Part shown: one piece after another, positions 46,223 through 55,995 of the stretch
Layout: the number at the start of each line of letters is the position of its first letter
Numbering within the stretch: the stretch's first letter is position 1
Source: Halpernia humi
Lineage (GTDB): Bacteria; Bacteroidota; Bacteroidia; Flavobacteriales; Weeksellaceae
DNA: 64,000 nt
Direction of reading: 5' to 3'
NCBI RefSeq assembly: GCF_900108025.1
Contig: NZ_FNUS01000002.1
Location: 1 to 64,000, forward strand
The notes under the pieces: generated by a model
The model's input: only the letters and a program-made list of their open reading frames with translations
Databases searched by the model: none
What the model was told of the DNA's origin: nothing
Translations under genes and position numbers: made by a program

Positions 46223-48061
46223 TTACTTAAAATTCTGCAACTCTACCAATTTATAATAAGTTGATTTTTTGTCCATTAATTCTTGATGCGTTCCCTGTTC
46301 TACAATTTCGCCGCGTTCCATCACCACAATCCAATCGGCTTTTTGTATGGTAGAAAGTCGGTGCGCGATGATTAATGAGGTGCGGTTTTCCATCATTTTA
46401 TCTAAAGCATCTTGCACAAATTTTTCAGATTCTGTGTCTAAAGCAGAAGTGGCTTCATCCAAAATCATAATCGGTGGGTTTTTTAAAACCGCTCTTGCGA
46501 TAGACAATCTTTGTTTTTGCCCGCCAGAAAGTTTGTTTCCATCATCGCCGATATTGGTGTTATACGCTTCTGGAAGTTCGGTGATGAAAGTATCTGCATT
46601 TGCAATTTTCGCTGCTTCAATTACTTCTTCCTGGGTTGCTGAAGGTTTCCCCATCAAAATATTATTGTAAACAGAATCATTAAATAAAACAGATTCCTGT
46701 GTTACCATTCCGAGTAAATGGCGGTATTCTTTGATGTTTAATTCTTTAACATTTATGCCGTCAATTAAAATTTCACCTTCCGAAACATCATAAAATCTGG
46801 CTAGTAAATTGGCGATTGTGGTTTTCCCACTTCCAGATTGTCCGACCAAAGCAACGGTTTTTCCTTTTGGAAGTGTGAGGGAAAAATGTTTCAATATCAC
46901 ATTATCGACATCGTAATAAAAACCAATATTTTTAAATTCAATTTCATTTTTTAGATCTAAAATTGAAATTGGGCTTTCTACTTCTTCGATTTTTAAATCA
47001 TAATCTAAAACTTCTGAAACCCGATCTAAACTCGCCATTCCGCCTTGTATGGAGGAAATAGAATTCGATAATTTTTTTGCAGGATCTAAAATTTGAAAAA
47101 ACAAAGCAATGAATGCTAAAAAAGTAACAGGATCATTATTGGTTCCGTTAATGATATTTACGCCGGCAAACCAAGTGATTAAAAGTATGGTGATGGAACC
47201 GAGAAATTCACTCATCGGTGAGGCCAATTCTCTTCTACGGCTCATTCCGATGGCGAATTTTTGCCAAAGATTGGTGGTATTATTGAAGCGGTTTTTTAAA
47301 ATAACATCGGCATTGAAAATTTTGATGACTTTTGATGATTTTAAGGTTTCATCTACTAATGAGAACATATTTCCCAATTCTTCTTGTGCTGATGTGGCTT
47401 GTTTTTTTAAACTTTTCCCTACCCAAGAAATCAATAATCCCATCACGGGGAAAATAATTAGCGAAAATAAAGTCAGATTGGCATCGAGCGCAAAAAGCGT
47501 GAACAAAGTCCCGATTATCATAAATGGCGCATTGATTAAATCTACCAAAGCCCCCATTATGCCGCCTTCTACGGCGCCAATATCGTTTGAAATTCGGCTC
47601 ATCATATCACCTTTTCTCTGCTCTGTGAAAAAGGAAACGGGCAATTGCAAAAATTTATCGTACATGGAAGTTCGTAAATCTTTTGTAATCCCGACTCTAT
47701 AATTCACTAAAAAATAAGCGCCCAAATAGCGAAATAAATTTCTCAATAAAAATGAAAATGCTGTAATAATACAAAGTGTTGCTAAAACTTTGATACCGCC
47801 GTATTCATTGATGCTTAATTGTATTTTATAGTAAGCGAGATTTTTTAAATATTCGAAATAACCGCCAATTTCTCCTGCGTAGACGGGAACTTTCGAGGTA
47901 TCAATACCTTTGTCTAATTTAAAGACAATCCGCAGTATAGGAAGCATCGTGATGATTGAAAAAATGCTTAATGCAGAATAAAGAATATTGAAAAAGATAC
48001 TTAAAATAAGATACTTTTTATGTGGTTTTGCGAAAAATAATATTCTTTGAAAGGGTTTCAT
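46223..48061 (-). CDS. ABC exporter, ATP-binding/permease fusion (MsbA-like)
   Basis: The 612-residue half-transporter has an N-terminal six-helix membrane domain (about 1-330) and a C-terminal nucleotide-binding domain. That domain has Walker A VGQSGSGKTTIANLL, signature LSGGQKQRLSIARAVL, Walker B PIMILDEATSALD and the H-loop IIAHRLSTI. It works as a homodimer and is most like lipid A/multidrug exporters. A -7-like TATTTTTG (plus 48082-48089) lies upstream. Substrate specificity is not readable from sequence. Confidence 0.93.
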   Translation of the reverse strand: MKPFQRILFFAKPHKKYLILSIFFNILYSALSIFSIITMLPILRIVFKLDKGIDTSKVPVYAGEIGGYFEYLKNLAYYKIQLSINEYGGIKVLATLCIITAFSFLLRNLFRYLGAYFLVNYRVGITKDLRTSMYDKFLQLPVSFFTEQRKGDMMSRISNDIGAVEGGIMGALVDLINAPFMIIGTLFTLFALDANLTLFSLIIFPVMGLLISWVGKSLKKQATSAQEELGNMFSLVDETLKSSKVIKIFNADVILKNRFNNTTNLWQKFAIGMSRRRELASPMSEFLGSITILLITWFAGVNIINGTNNDPVTFLAFIALFFQILDPAKKLSNSISSIQGGMASLDRVSEVLDYDLKIEEVESPISILDLKNEIEFKNIGFYYDVDNVILKHFSLTLPKGKTVALVGQSGSGKTTIANLLARFYDVSEGEILIDGINVKELNIKEYRHLLGMVTQESVLFNDSVYNNILMGKPSATQEEVIEAAKIANADTFITELPEAYNTNIGDDGNKLSGGQKQRLSIARAVLKNPPIMILDEATSALDTESEKFVQDALDKMMENRTSLIIAHRLSTIQKADWIVVMERGEIVEQGTHQELMDKKSTYYKLVELQNFK

Positions 48062-48231
48062 TTAAATTTATATTTAAGAGGCAAAAATACTGATTTTAAA
48101 TTATAGAAGATTACTCGTTTTAAAATTGCAAAACGGCTTGAAAATTTCTTTTTAATCTCGCTAAATATTCAATTTTATAGCATAATTTTTTAAATTAAAA
48201 AGTAGTTTCATTTAGATAGGGTTTTAGTATA

Positions 48232-48262
48232 AAAAAAGCAGTTTCCATAAAAGAAACTGCTC
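48232..48262 (-). terminator. Intrinsic terminator of the DUF4293 gene
   Basis: GCAGTTTC (plus 48238-48245) and GAAACTGC (48253-48260) form a perfect eight-base-pair stem. On the minus strand it is followed by seven T. Confidence 0.9.
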
Positions 48263-48286
48263 AACTCAAAAAAAATCGTTGTGAGT

Positions 48287-48676
48287 TTATCGTAAACGGT
48301 CTACAGATTTCACGATCCTTTCATCTCTCCGGATATAAATGTTTGCAATTTGCAGACAAATAATAGATATCACCGGAAAAATAGGCTCAATACCTTTCTC
48401 AGGAAAATTAATTCCTCCAGATAATTTTAGTAACCAATAAGACAACAAACCTAGCAACAAAACGTTTATAACGATGCTGATTTTATTCAGCAAAATTTGT
48501 CTTTTTCTATTTTTAAAACCAAATAAACTTAAACCACCTAAAACGACTAATACGGCGCAGGAAATCAACAGGATTGGCGCGTTCATTTCTGCATCAAAAT
48601 CGGTTGAAGTGCTGTATAAAAATACAGCGCCGAAAATGGCAATTAGCAACCAAATACTTTGAATTCTTTGTATCAT
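48287..48676 (-). CDS. DUF4293 membrane protein
   Basis: The 129-residue protein starts MIQRIQSIWLLIA and has four hydrophobic segments and a basic C terminus (RRDERIVKSVDRLR), the pattern of DUF4293, a small Bacteroidetes membrane protein family of unknown role. In this clade it frequently adjoins rho, and here it is divergent from rho, with a 165-base intergenic region containing the rho promoter. Confidence 0.85.
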   Translation of the reverse strand: MIQRIQSIWLLIAIFGAVFLYSTSTDFDAEMNAPILLISCAVLVVLGGLSLFGFKNRKRQILLNKISIVINVLLLGLLSYWLLKLSGGINFPEKGIEPIFPVISIICLQIANIYIRRDERIVKSVDRLR

Positions 48677-48724
48677 TTAGGCTTTCTTTTAAGTAAGAAT
48701 TGGTTGAGCAAAAGTAAATTAATT

Positions 48725-48755
48725 TTTGCACAATTCAAAAAATAGTGTAGATTTG
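48725..48755 (+). promoter_or_regulatory. Consensus promoter of rho
   Basis: TTTG (48725-48728), a 19-base spacer and TAGATTTG (48748-48755) match the Bacteroidetes consensus exactly. The predicted start is near 48762, giving an 80-base leader before the rho ATG, with a small AAGTC/GACTT hairpin. This leaves room for leader-based autoregulation, which is common for rho. Confidence 0.75.
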
Positions 48756-48841
48756 CATTACAAATTACAATAAAGACACAAGTCGCCCGACTTAAACTTC
48801 TTATTTGCACACACTTATAATTTACATATTTAACATATTTT

Positions 48842-50623
48842 ATGTTTAACCTCGAAAAATTAAGGTCTAAATCTTCTGATGATTTAACCAAAATCTCTGA
48901 TGCTTTGGGCATCAAAACTTCAAAAAACAGCACGGAAGACGACAAAGTTTTTGCTATTTTAGATTTTCAAGCCTCAAACACAAAAGTGGCCAAAGAGTAT
49001 TATAATGCTACAGAAACACCCGAAGAGAAGGTTTCGGAACCAGTTTCGGAAGTAAAAAAACCAGCAAGAAAAGCAGCGCCAAGAAAGAAGCCAGTAAAAA
49101 CTACGGCGGTAGAAACTGCTGAAATAGCCTTTGAAAACACCCCCGAAAAGCCATCTTCAGAAGAAAAAGATAACGACAAAACTGAAGTGATTCCTGCGAG
49201 CGCACCGAAAACGCGCAAAAGAGTACAAAAGAAACAAGTTGAAAAAGTTGTGGAAGCCGAAAAAACCGAAGTAGCGCCTGAGAATAAAACCGAAGCGCTA
49301 GAAAATACGGAGCAAAAAGCAGAACAAAAACCGCAGCAACCCGTTCAGCAAAATAAAAATCAACAGAATAATAGCAAAGCGAACAACAATAACCCAAACC
49401 ATCCGAGCAATAGGAAGCAAAATCCCAATCAAAATAAAAATCAACAAAACCAAAATTCTAAAAATTCTGACCACAGCGAAGAGCAAGAAAAGAAAAAAGA
49501 ATTTAATTTTGACGGCATTGTTACTATTGAAGGCGTTTTAGAAATTTTGCCAGACAATTATGGGTTTTTACGCTCTTCGGATTTCAGTTATATTTCTTCG
49601 CCAGATGATGTGTATGTTTCTACCAATCAAATAAGAAATTATGGTTTAAAAACTGGAGACACGGTTCGTGGAATTGTAAGATTACCAAAGGAAGGTGAAA
49701 AATATTTTTCGCTTTTAAAGCCAGTTGAAGTAAACGGTCGAGATTTAGATTTTATAAAAGATCGCGTTGCTTTTGAATATCTTACGCCGCTTTTCCCACA
49801 AGAAAAATTTAATTTGGCAGGGAAAGGTTCTACACTTTCTACCAGAATTGTAGATTTATTCGCACCAATTGGGAAAGGGCAACGCGCAATGATTGTTGCA
49901 CAACCCAAAACGGGTAAAACAATGTTGCTAAAAGATATTGCAAATGCCATTTCCTCAAACCATCCAGAAGCGTATATGATGGTTCTTTTGATAGATGAAA
50001 GACCAGAAGAAGTGACAGATATGGAAAGAAGCGTAAATGCAGAAGTGATTGCTTCTACGTTTGATGAATCTGCAGACAAACACGTAAAAGTGGCTAATTT
50101 AGTTTTGGCGAAAGCACAGAGAATGGTAGAATGTGGCCACGATGTGGTGATTTTATTAGATTCTATCACACGTCTCGCAAGAGCTTATAACACCGTAACG
50201 CCAGCTTCAGGAAAAATACTTTCTGGTGGTGTAGATGCAAATGCGTTACACAAACCGAAACGTTTTTTTGGCGCAGCGAGAAAAATTGAAAATGGTGGAT
50301 CTTTAACCATTATCGCAACAGCATTAATAGACACAGGATCTAAAATGGATGAAGTGATTTTTGAAGAATTTAAAGGAACTGGGAATATGGAACTTCAATT
50401 AGATCGTAAGATTTCTAACAAAAGAATTTATCCTGCGGTAGATTTGGTGTCTTCAAGTACCCGAAGAGATGATATTCTTTTAGATGAAGTGACGTTGCAG
50501 AGAATGTGGATTTTAAGAAAATATTTGTCTGATATGAATCCTTTAGAAGCGATGGATTTTGTGAATAAGCAAATGAAATCTACATTAAACAATGAAGAAT
50601 TTTTAATGTCTATGAATAGATAG
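48842..50623 (+). CDS. rho: Transcription termination factor Rho with a long disordered insert
   Basis: The 593-residue Rho has an N-terminal SAP-like helical part (about 1-50), then about 165 residues of low-complexity sequence (55-220). These are rich in Lys/Glu/Pro/Thr, then Asn/Gln ([22 protein letters not shown]). The cold-shock RNA-binding domain follows (about 222-290, [13 protein letters not shown]), then the ATPase core with Walker [12 protein letters not shown] and [13 protein letters not shown], and SITRLARAY. Similar disordered inserts are reported in Bacteroides Rho, where they affect condensate formation. The same role here is an inference. Confidence 0.95.
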   Translation: MFNLEKLRSKSSDDLTKISDALGIKTSKNSTEDDKVFAILDFQASNTKVAKEYYNATETPEEKVSEPVSEVKKPARKAAPRKKPVKTTAVETAEIAFENTPEKPSSEEKDNDKTEVIPASAPKTRKRVQKKQVEKVVEAEKTEVAPENKTEALENTEQKAEQKPQQPVQQNKNQQNNSKANNNNPNHPSNRKQNPNQNKNQQNQNSKNSDHSEEQEKKKEFNFDGIVTIEGVLEILPDNYGFLRSSDFSYISSPDDVYVSTNQIRNYGLKTGDTVRGIVRLPKEGEKYFSLLKPVEVNGRDLDFIKDRVAFEYLTPLFPQEKFNLAGKGSTLSTRIVDLFAPIGKGQRAMIVAQPKTGKTMLLKDIANAISSNHPEAYMMVLLIDERPEEVTDMERSVNAEVIASTFDESADKHVKVANLVLAKAQRMVECGHDVVILLDSITRLARAYNTVTPASGKILSGGVDANALHKPKRFFGAARKIENGGSLTIIATALIDTGSKMDEVIFEEFKGTGNMELQLDRKISNKRIYPAVDLVSSSTRRDDILLDEVTLQRMWILRKYLSDMNPLEAMDFVNKQMKSTLNNEEFLMSMNR

Positions 50624-50640
50624 TTTTTAAAAATTAATAT

Positions 50641-50679
50641 AAAAAAAGCCAATCCATTTATTTCGATTGGCTTTTTTTA
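50641..50679. terminator. Bidirectional intrinsic terminator between rho and DUF3857
   Basis: GCCAATC (50648-50654) and GATTGGC (50665-50671) form a perfect stem, preceded by seven A and followed by seven T. It can therefore terminate both the rho transcript and the converging DUF3857 transcript. Confidence 0.9.
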
Positions 50680-52611
50680 TTTTTTTATCGCCGTAACCAC
50701 TTGTGCTTCAAGTTTGGTTATATTATCAAAAATTTGTTTGAATACTGGGTAATATTCTTTTGGAAAAACAGAATCATCTACTGTGGTTATGGCTTCCACA
50801 GTTAATTTATTTCCTTCTTGCATAACATTGTATGAATAAGAAATAGAATTGTCTTGGGTCTTAAATTTTTTGGATTTTGGCACGTTTTCAAAAGTATAAC
50901 CTTCTGGCAGAGTGATAGTAACTTTTTTTATTTTATCATAAGCAGATAGAAATTCAATGGGTGCTTTTCGAGCCTCTTCTTGATTGAATTCGTGATTTTT
51001 AGAATATAGAAATAGCAAAGGGTTAAATACAAATTTATTGCCAATTGCATCCACAAAAGTGTCAGCATCAAATTCAAAAGAAGTAGCAAAAGAACCATTT
51101 TCTGTTGGTCCAGATTTAATATTTTTAAATGGAAATGCATATTTTTCCTTATATTGTTTTTGGTAATCATCTTTGTTGTTTTCGTAAGACTCTCGAGAAA
51201 TCATCGCAAATAATTTTTTATCAATAGTTGAAAATCGACCAGTAAAAGTTCCGTTTTCATTCAATTTTGCATCAATTTCCAAATCTGTTTCGCTGTGGTC
51301 TGGAAAAACGATGTTTAGTTGCTTTGCGTCTTTATCTGTCATTAAAAAGCCAGTATAATTTAATGCGCGTGGAGGAATTATGTTCTTGCTTGAATATCTG
51401 CTAGTTCCGTCGAATAGGTAGATTTTGTGATCATTTTCCACACCAGCGATTACATAATTAAGTTTAGATAATGAAGGCGAATTAGGTAACAATAAGCCGC
51501 GTTTTACTGTAGATAAAACAACAGGGTTTGCTTTTATCCCAGTGTCTTTCATCAACATTATCATTAATAAATTTATTTCGGCGCTATTGCCAATTTTTGT
51601 GGAGATAAGATTTTTCACGCCTTTGTCCGTTAGTACATCGCTTTCATTATTCCATTTATAATTGTCTTGTACAAATTTCAAAATGGCACTTGCTCTTTCC
51701 ACATCATCGGAAATAGATTTTACATTTTCTGGTAAAATGTTTTTTACATAAGACATTATTTTTAGTTGATCTCCAAAATCTTTTTCATCATAAAGTTTTT
51801 TTCGAACATCATTCCAAGTAACCGTATATTTATTTAATTTTCCACCCGTTGTGCTAGAATTTATTTCTGCTCTTATAGATGTTTTATAATTATCATTATT
51901 ATGTACAAATTTTTCTTCTTTGTAGGCTGGTACATTGACATAGGCAAAACGGTAGGTATAACTGTCTCCGTTATAAATATCTCTGTTTTCTCTCTCTTTA
52001 AAAGTTGGAGATATTGGACCTTTGTAATTAATCGTATATCCCAAAATTTTCGGTGTTTCAAAACAGTATTCTATGTATTTTACGGGGATAGCCTGTTCAA
52101 TTATTACTCTTGGTACAGATGAAATAAATGGCGTTTCGATGGTGTAATGGTATTCGACAACTGATCCATTTTTCACCTCTGGAAATGCAAATTTGACAAT
52201 ATTATAGTTTTTGTCTTCTTTGGATTTGAATTTTGAATCTTTTTCTACTTTGGCCTCCTTTATTTTTCCATTTTCAAAATTATATGTATAGGCTTTTAAT
52301 TTAACTAATTTTTCGAAATCGCCTTTTGGAGAAACATAAAGTGGAATTGCAACGTCTAAATAATTGCTTGCTTTGTCTTTATCATAAATTTTTATTCTGC
52401 TTATAACGTCACTATACATATATCCATTTCGCTCTATTCTGTAACTATACGACTGATAAAGGACTTCTGCGGGCGCATCTGCTTTCATCGTCGGTGTCAT
52501 ATTTTGGATTTCAGTATCTGTTAATTTTGGTTCATCTAAATATATGTGTTTTTGAGCAGAAACATAAATGCAATAAAACAAGACGGTTAAAAGGAATATT
52601 TTTTTTTTCAT
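50677..52611 (-). CDS. DUF3857/transglutaminase-fold protein with Cys-to-Ser active site (paralogue)
   Basis: This 644-residue secreted protein (signal peptide ends YVSAQ) has the same length and domain order as the product at 32635-34569. It retains the same STKIGNSAEINLLMIMLM stretch with Ser343 at the position of the catalytic Cys. Alignment by eye is gapless over most of its length, so the two arose by duplication within the clade. Unlike the other copy, it has no neighbouring Cys-containing partner. A role as a structural or regulatory pseudoenzyme is inferred. Confidence 0.82.
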   Translation of the reverse strand: MKKKIFLLTVLFYCIYVSAQKHIYLDEPKLTDTEIQNMTPTMKADAPAEVLYQSYSYRIERNGYMYSDVISRIKIYDKDKASNYLDVAIPLYVSPKGDFEKLVKLKAYTYNFENGKIKEAKVEKDSKFKSKEDKNYNIVKFAFPEVKNGSVVEYHYTIETPFISSVPRVIIEQAIPVKYIEYCFETPKILGYTINYKGPISPTFKERENRDIYNGDSYTYRFAYVNVPAYKEEKFVHNNDNYKTSIRAEINSSTTGGKLNKYTVTWNDVRKKLYDEKDFGDQLKIMSYVKNILPENVKSISDDVERASAILKFVQDNYKWNNESDVLTDKGVKNLISTKIGNSAEINLLMIMLMKDTGIKANPVVLSTVKRGLLLPNSPSLSKLNYVIAGVENDHKIYLFDGTSRYSSKNIIPPRALNYTGFLMTDKDAKQLNIVFPDHSETDLEIDAKLNENGTFTGRFSTIDKKLFAMISRESYENNKDDYQKQYKEKYAFPFKNIKSGPTENGSFATSFEFDADTFVDAIGNKFVFNPLLFLYSKNHEFNQEEARKAPIEFLSAYDKIKKVTITLPEGYTFENVPKSKKFKTQDNSISYSYNVMQEGNKLTVEAITTVDDSVFPKEYYPVFKQIFDNITKLEAQVVTAIKK

Positions 52612-52805
52612 TATTTACTTAATACTAAGAATTTGTGAAATGAGTATCACTTCCGATAAACTTGCTTTTGTCTTATAAAATCGGAATTCAATGTGTTTTT
52701 CGGCACATTTAAAATTAATCTAAATTCTTAATACTAAATTAGCACATTTAGGCTAAATACACTTTTTTTAATTGACTTTTTTTATTTTTAAATTAAATTT
52801 TTTTG

Positions 52806-53294
52806 CTAATTCTTTTTTAAATTTTTAAGTAATCTATAAAAAATATAAATATGGCTTAAAAATGCTGCCAAACCATATGTAACAAACATTAACCAAATAA
52901 AACCCAAATTGTGGTCGTAAAGTTTTAATCCAAAGAACTGGGGAAAAGCATTTATTAAATCTGCAAAACCGAATATATTAAAAATCCAAACCATTGGTAT
53001 AGCAAAACGCCATTTCTTTTTTAAAGCAATTGCTGTTATAATTGCCAAAACGGAAACAGCAAAATCCCATAAACCAACTATTTTCAGAAAATCTACAGGA
53101 AACCCATCATAAATTTGCTCTTTGGCCATAAACGATAAACCTAAATATCGAAATGCATTTAAAAATACAAAAGGCAACAATGCATCCTGAACAGATAAAT
53201 GAGCAACTCGTGGCTGAACCCACCATTTGAATACAAGAAAAAGAGAGATCGAACCTGTTAATGCTTGCAAGTTAATAATTGTAAAATTGTCCAT
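52806..53294 (-). CDS. Small integral membrane protein
   Basis: The 162-residue protein has about four or five hydrophobic segments, with short charged loops and a basic C terminus (FYRLLKNLKKN). No domain is recognised. It follows the 151-residue membrane gene after ten bases and is the last gene of the SDR operon. Confidence 0.65.
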   Translation of the reverse strand: MDNFTIINLQALTGSISLFLVFKWWVQPRVAHLSVQDALLPFVFLNAFRYLGLSFMAKEQIYDGFPVDFLKIVGLWDFAVSVLAIITAIALKKKWRFAIPMVWIFNIFGFADLINAFPQFFGLKLYDHNLGFIWLMFVTYGLAAFLSHIYIFYRLLKNLKKN

Positions 53295-53304
53295 ATTTTT
53301 AATT

Positions 53305-53760
53305 TTAATTTGTTTGATTTTGAAATCCTAAAAGCGCGTAAACGCCAGAAATAATTGCGATAATAATTCGTATCCAGTGAGAAATAACCCAATCTTGAAG
53401 TTTGCTTGAAGCAGTTGCAGCATCATATTTCAATGCTATAAAATCTAAATTCATCGGCAAATGATAGATGGAAGTTTGCAAAATTGTAAGCGTTAAACCG
53501 ATAAATGCAAATAACCAATATTTTTTAGTTTCCGATTTTTTTTCCGATTTCAAAAATAACCAAAGACTTCCCAACCAAGCAGGCAAAAGCGTTACAGCAG
53601 TTGGAACTAAAAGCAAAGGAAAATCTATGGCAAAAAATTTCATAAAATCTATCGGAGCAAGCGATTGCCAATATTTGGCATGACTCAAACCAATATTGAG
53701 CATGTTCCCAATAAATGCACCAATGGCGAGAATGGTAATGATTGAAATTATTTTTTTCAT
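53305..53760 (-). CDS. DUF1772-like membrane protein
   Basis: The 151-residue protein has four hydrophobic segments and the pattern LAPIDFMKFFAIDFPLLLVP, then YHLPMN and W-x3-HW-x-R near the C terminus (WVISHWIRII). This resembles DUF1772, a small membrane family related to anthrone oxygenases, with which it shares the W/H/R end motif. The assignment is moderate. It begins three bases beyond the SDR gene, so the two are co-transcribed. Confidence 0.6.
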   Translation of the reverse strand: MKKIISIITILAIGAFIGNMLNIGLSHAKYWQSLAPIDFMKFFAIDFPLLLVPTAVTLLPAWLGSLWLFLKSEKKSETKKYWLFAFIGLTLTILQTSIYHLPMNLDFIALKYDAATASSKLQDWVISHWIRIIIAIISGVYALLGFQNQTN

Positions 53761-53763
53761 AAT

Positions 53764-54528
53764 TTACAGATTTGGAATTGCTTGCTTGTTTAGTTGTTTA
53801 AAAATAAATTTTGGCGCCAATCTGTTCATTAATTTTAGTTGAGAAGACATTCCTGGTGTGATTTCTTCCTTTCCTTTGATGAAATCTTTCCAAAAAAGAT
53901 CGGCTAATTTTTGGGGAAGAATAGGTTTAAAATCATCCTCGCTTGCTTCGATACCATCAAATATATCTGTTTTCACAACAGGCGGCAATACCTCAATAAC
54001 TTTTATATTGTGCGGTTTTAGTTGTGGGCGAATAGATTTTGTCCAAAAATGCAATGCCGATTTTGTGCCCGAATAAACCGGTGCTTGTGCGAAAGGAACG
54101 TAAGCCAATCCTGAAGAAACATTAATTAAAGCAGCATTCTTACTTTTTTTTAGTTGTGGCAAAAAATAATGAAACATTCTCAAAGGCGAATTAAAATTAA
54201 TTTCAATCTCTTCCATTTGTTTTTGAAGGTCATTTTTTTCGTTTCCAGCATCTACTAAATTCATTATTCCGGCATTATTTACCAAAATATCTATGCCTTC
54301 AAACTTTTGTGAAATATCATCTGCAAGCATTCTCACTTCCGCATCGTCGGTCACATCACTTTGAAAAATATTGATTTTGGGAAATTCGGCTTGTACTTTT
54401 TGCAATTTTGCAAGATTTCTTCCGGTGATAATAACGGTATTATTATTTTCAAGAAATTTTTTGGCAAGAGCAAGCCCAATTCCCGAACCGCCGCCAGTTA
54501 TTAGCACAATTTGTTTGGATAGTTTCAT
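53764..54528 (-). CDS. Short-chain dehydrogenase/reductase
   Basis: The 254-residue SDR has the cofactor motif TGGGSGIG (11-18), followed by ITGRN, which suggests NADP(H). NNAG is in DILVNNAGIMN, and the catalytic Ser/Tyr/Lys lie in INVSSGLAYVP and VYSGTKSAL. Its closest known type is DltE-like oxidoreductase. It heads a three-gene operon with two small membrane proteins, divergent from the HxlR regulator gene. Substrate unknown. Confidence 0.9.
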   Translation of the reverse strand: MKLSKQIVLITGGGSGIGLALAKKFLENNNTVIITGRNLAKLQKVQAEFPKINIFQSDVTDDAEVRMLADDISQKFEGIDILVNNAGIMNLVDAGNEKNDLQKQMEEIEINFNSPLRMFHYFLPQLKKSKNAALINVSSGLAYVPFAQAPVYSGTKSALHFWTKSIRPQLKPHNIKVIEVLPPVVKTDIFDGIEASEDDFKPILPQKLADLFWKDFIKGKEEITPGMSSQLKLMNRLAPKFIFKQLNKQAIPNL

Positions 54529-54623
54529 AAGTATATTTTATTATTTTAAAATCATATTCAATCGCCTAATTTCATAAATGTTTATTTGCAAACTTGATAA
54601 TGGCGATTTCATTAAAAATTTGT

Positions 54624-54680
54624 TATTTTTGCTTTCAAATTGCAAGCAAAGATATAAATAACTTTTAAATTGCAAGTAAA
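54624..54680. promoter_or_regulatory. Divergent promoter region and likely HxlR operator
   Basis: AAATTGCAAG[C/T]AAA occurs twice, at 54637-54650 and 54667-54680, exactly 30 bases apart. For the minus-strand SDR operon, TTG (plus 54673-54675), an 18-base spacer and TATCTTTG (plus 54647-54654) form a promoter that lies across both repeats. A plus-strand TATTTTTG (54624-54631) is the -7 box for the HxlR gene, and its start would fall at the first repeat. The layout fits repression of both sides by HxlR binding. Confidence 0.6.
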
Positions 54681-54693
54681 AATAATATAAAAA

Positions 54694-55131
54694 ATGGAAA
54701 ATAAATTTCGTTCTTCCTGTCCCATTGCATCAACTTTGGATATTATTGGCGATAAATGGTCGTTGCTGATTATCAGAGATTTGCTTTTAGGCGGGAAGAA
54801 AACTTTTAAAGAAATTTCATTATCTGAAGAAAAAATTGCGACCAATATTTTATCGTCAAGGTTGAAATTATTAGAGCGTTTTGATTTAATTAGTAAAAGA
54901 AAATTGCCTTCAAATAAAAAAGAGAATATTTATTTACTAACAGAAAAAGGGATTGATTTAGCGCCACTTATTACAGAAATCATACTTTGGAGCGACAAAA
55001 ATGTTAGAAACTATAATCCTAAAATGTTTTCAATTTCTGATAAAGGTTTTGATGGAGAAAAATTAAAAGTTATTACGGCTATTAAGAAAAATTACCGTGA
55101 AATTGTAAAAGAAACGTTGAGTGATTTTTAA
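54694..55131 (+). CDS. HxlR family transcriptional regulator
   Basis: The 145-residue winged-helix protein has the HxlR hallmark CPIASTLDIIGDKWSLLIIRDLL with Cys9 near the N terminus, then LSSRLKLLERFDLI and YLLTEKG. The N-terminal Cys is the position used by several HxlR proteins to sense electrophiles or thiol stress. It is divergent from the SDR operon, with a direct repeat pair between them. A short AAACTTA/TAAGTTT hairpin (55139-55158) follows its stop. Confidence 0.9.
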   Translation: MENKFRSSCPIASTLDIIGDKWSLLIIRDLLLGGKKTFKEISLSEEKIATNILSSRLKLLERFDLISKRKLPSNKKENIYLLTEKGIDLAPLITEIILWSDKNVRNYNPKMFSISDKGFDGEKLKVITAIKKNYREIVKETLSDF

Positions 55132-55264
55132 TCAAGCGAAACTTAATATTTTAAGTTTAAGTGAATTTATCAATGTTAAAGATTTAATAAATTCTATCAA
55201 TCACTTAGGCTTTTGCATAATTATTGCTTATTTTTGAGAAGAACATTTAAAAAAATATAATATT

Positions 55265-55861
55265 ATGTCATTTCAATTACCAGACTTAGGATTTGCGTAC
55301 GACGCATTAGAACCACACATAGATGCAAAAACAATGGAAATTCACTACACAAAACACCACCAAGGTTATGTGGATAATTTAAACAAAGCCATTGAAGGAA
55401 CGGATTTAGATGGAAAATCTATCGAAGAAGTTTGCAAAACAGGTTCAGATAAAGCAGCGGTAAGAAACAACGGCGGTGGACATTACAACCACAGTCTTTT
55501 TTGGAAAATTTTAAAACCAGGCGGAAGCAAAGAACCAGTAGGAAACGTAAAAGCAGCCATCGAAAAAATGGGTGGTTATGAAAAATTTAAAGAAGATTTC
55601 GCAACGGCCGCAAAAACGAGATTCGGTTCTGGCTGGGCTTGGTTGTGCAAAAAAGAAGATGGTTCTGTAGCAATTTGCTCTACACCAAACCAAGATAATC
55701 CATTAATGCCAGTTGCAGATTGCAGCGGAACACCAATTTTAGGAATCGATGTTTGGGAACATGCTTACTACTTAAATTACCAAAACAAAAGACCAGATTA
55801 TGTAACCAATTTCTTTGATTTAATCAATTGGGATCAAGTTGAAGAAAATTATAACAAATAA
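55265..55861 (+). CDS. sodA: Superoxide dismutase (Mn/Fe family)
   Basis: The 198-residue dismutase has metal ligands His27, His76, Asp162 and His166, the last two in DVWEHAYY. The GGHYNHSLFW stretch and NQDNPLM, whose Gln replaces the Fe-type Gln position, favour the manganese or cambialistic type. No signal peptide is present, so it acts in the cytoplasm. A TATTTTTG box (55229-55236) is upstream, and an intrinsic terminator follows the stop by about 60 bases. Confidence 0.95.
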   Translation: MSFQLPDLGFAYDALEPHIDAKTMEIHYTKHHQGYVDNLNKAIEGTDLDGKSIEEVCKTGSDKAAVRNNGGGHYNHSLFWKILKPGGSKEPVGNVKAAIEKMGGYEKFKEDFATAAKTRFGSGWAWLCKKEDGSVAICSTPNQDNPLMPVADCSGTPILGIDVWEHAYYLNYQNKRPDYVTNFFDLINWDQVEENYNK

Positions 55862-55920
55862 TTTTCAATAGGATTTTATCCAAAAGAACTATCCAAAAAA
55901 ATTAAAAAATTTCACAGAAT

Positions 55921-55954
55921 AAAGGCTCGAATTTCTATATTTCGAGCCTTTTTT
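55921..55954. terminator. Bidirectional intrinsic terminator after superoxide dismutase
   Basis: AAAGGCTCGAA and TTTCGAGCC with T run form a stem of at least eight base pairs. It stands between the superoxide dismutase and the converging TonB receptor genes and suits both. Confidence 0.9.
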
Positions 55955-55995
55955 AATTTTAATTTTCTTTAAATTATTTAAAATTAAATATTTCA

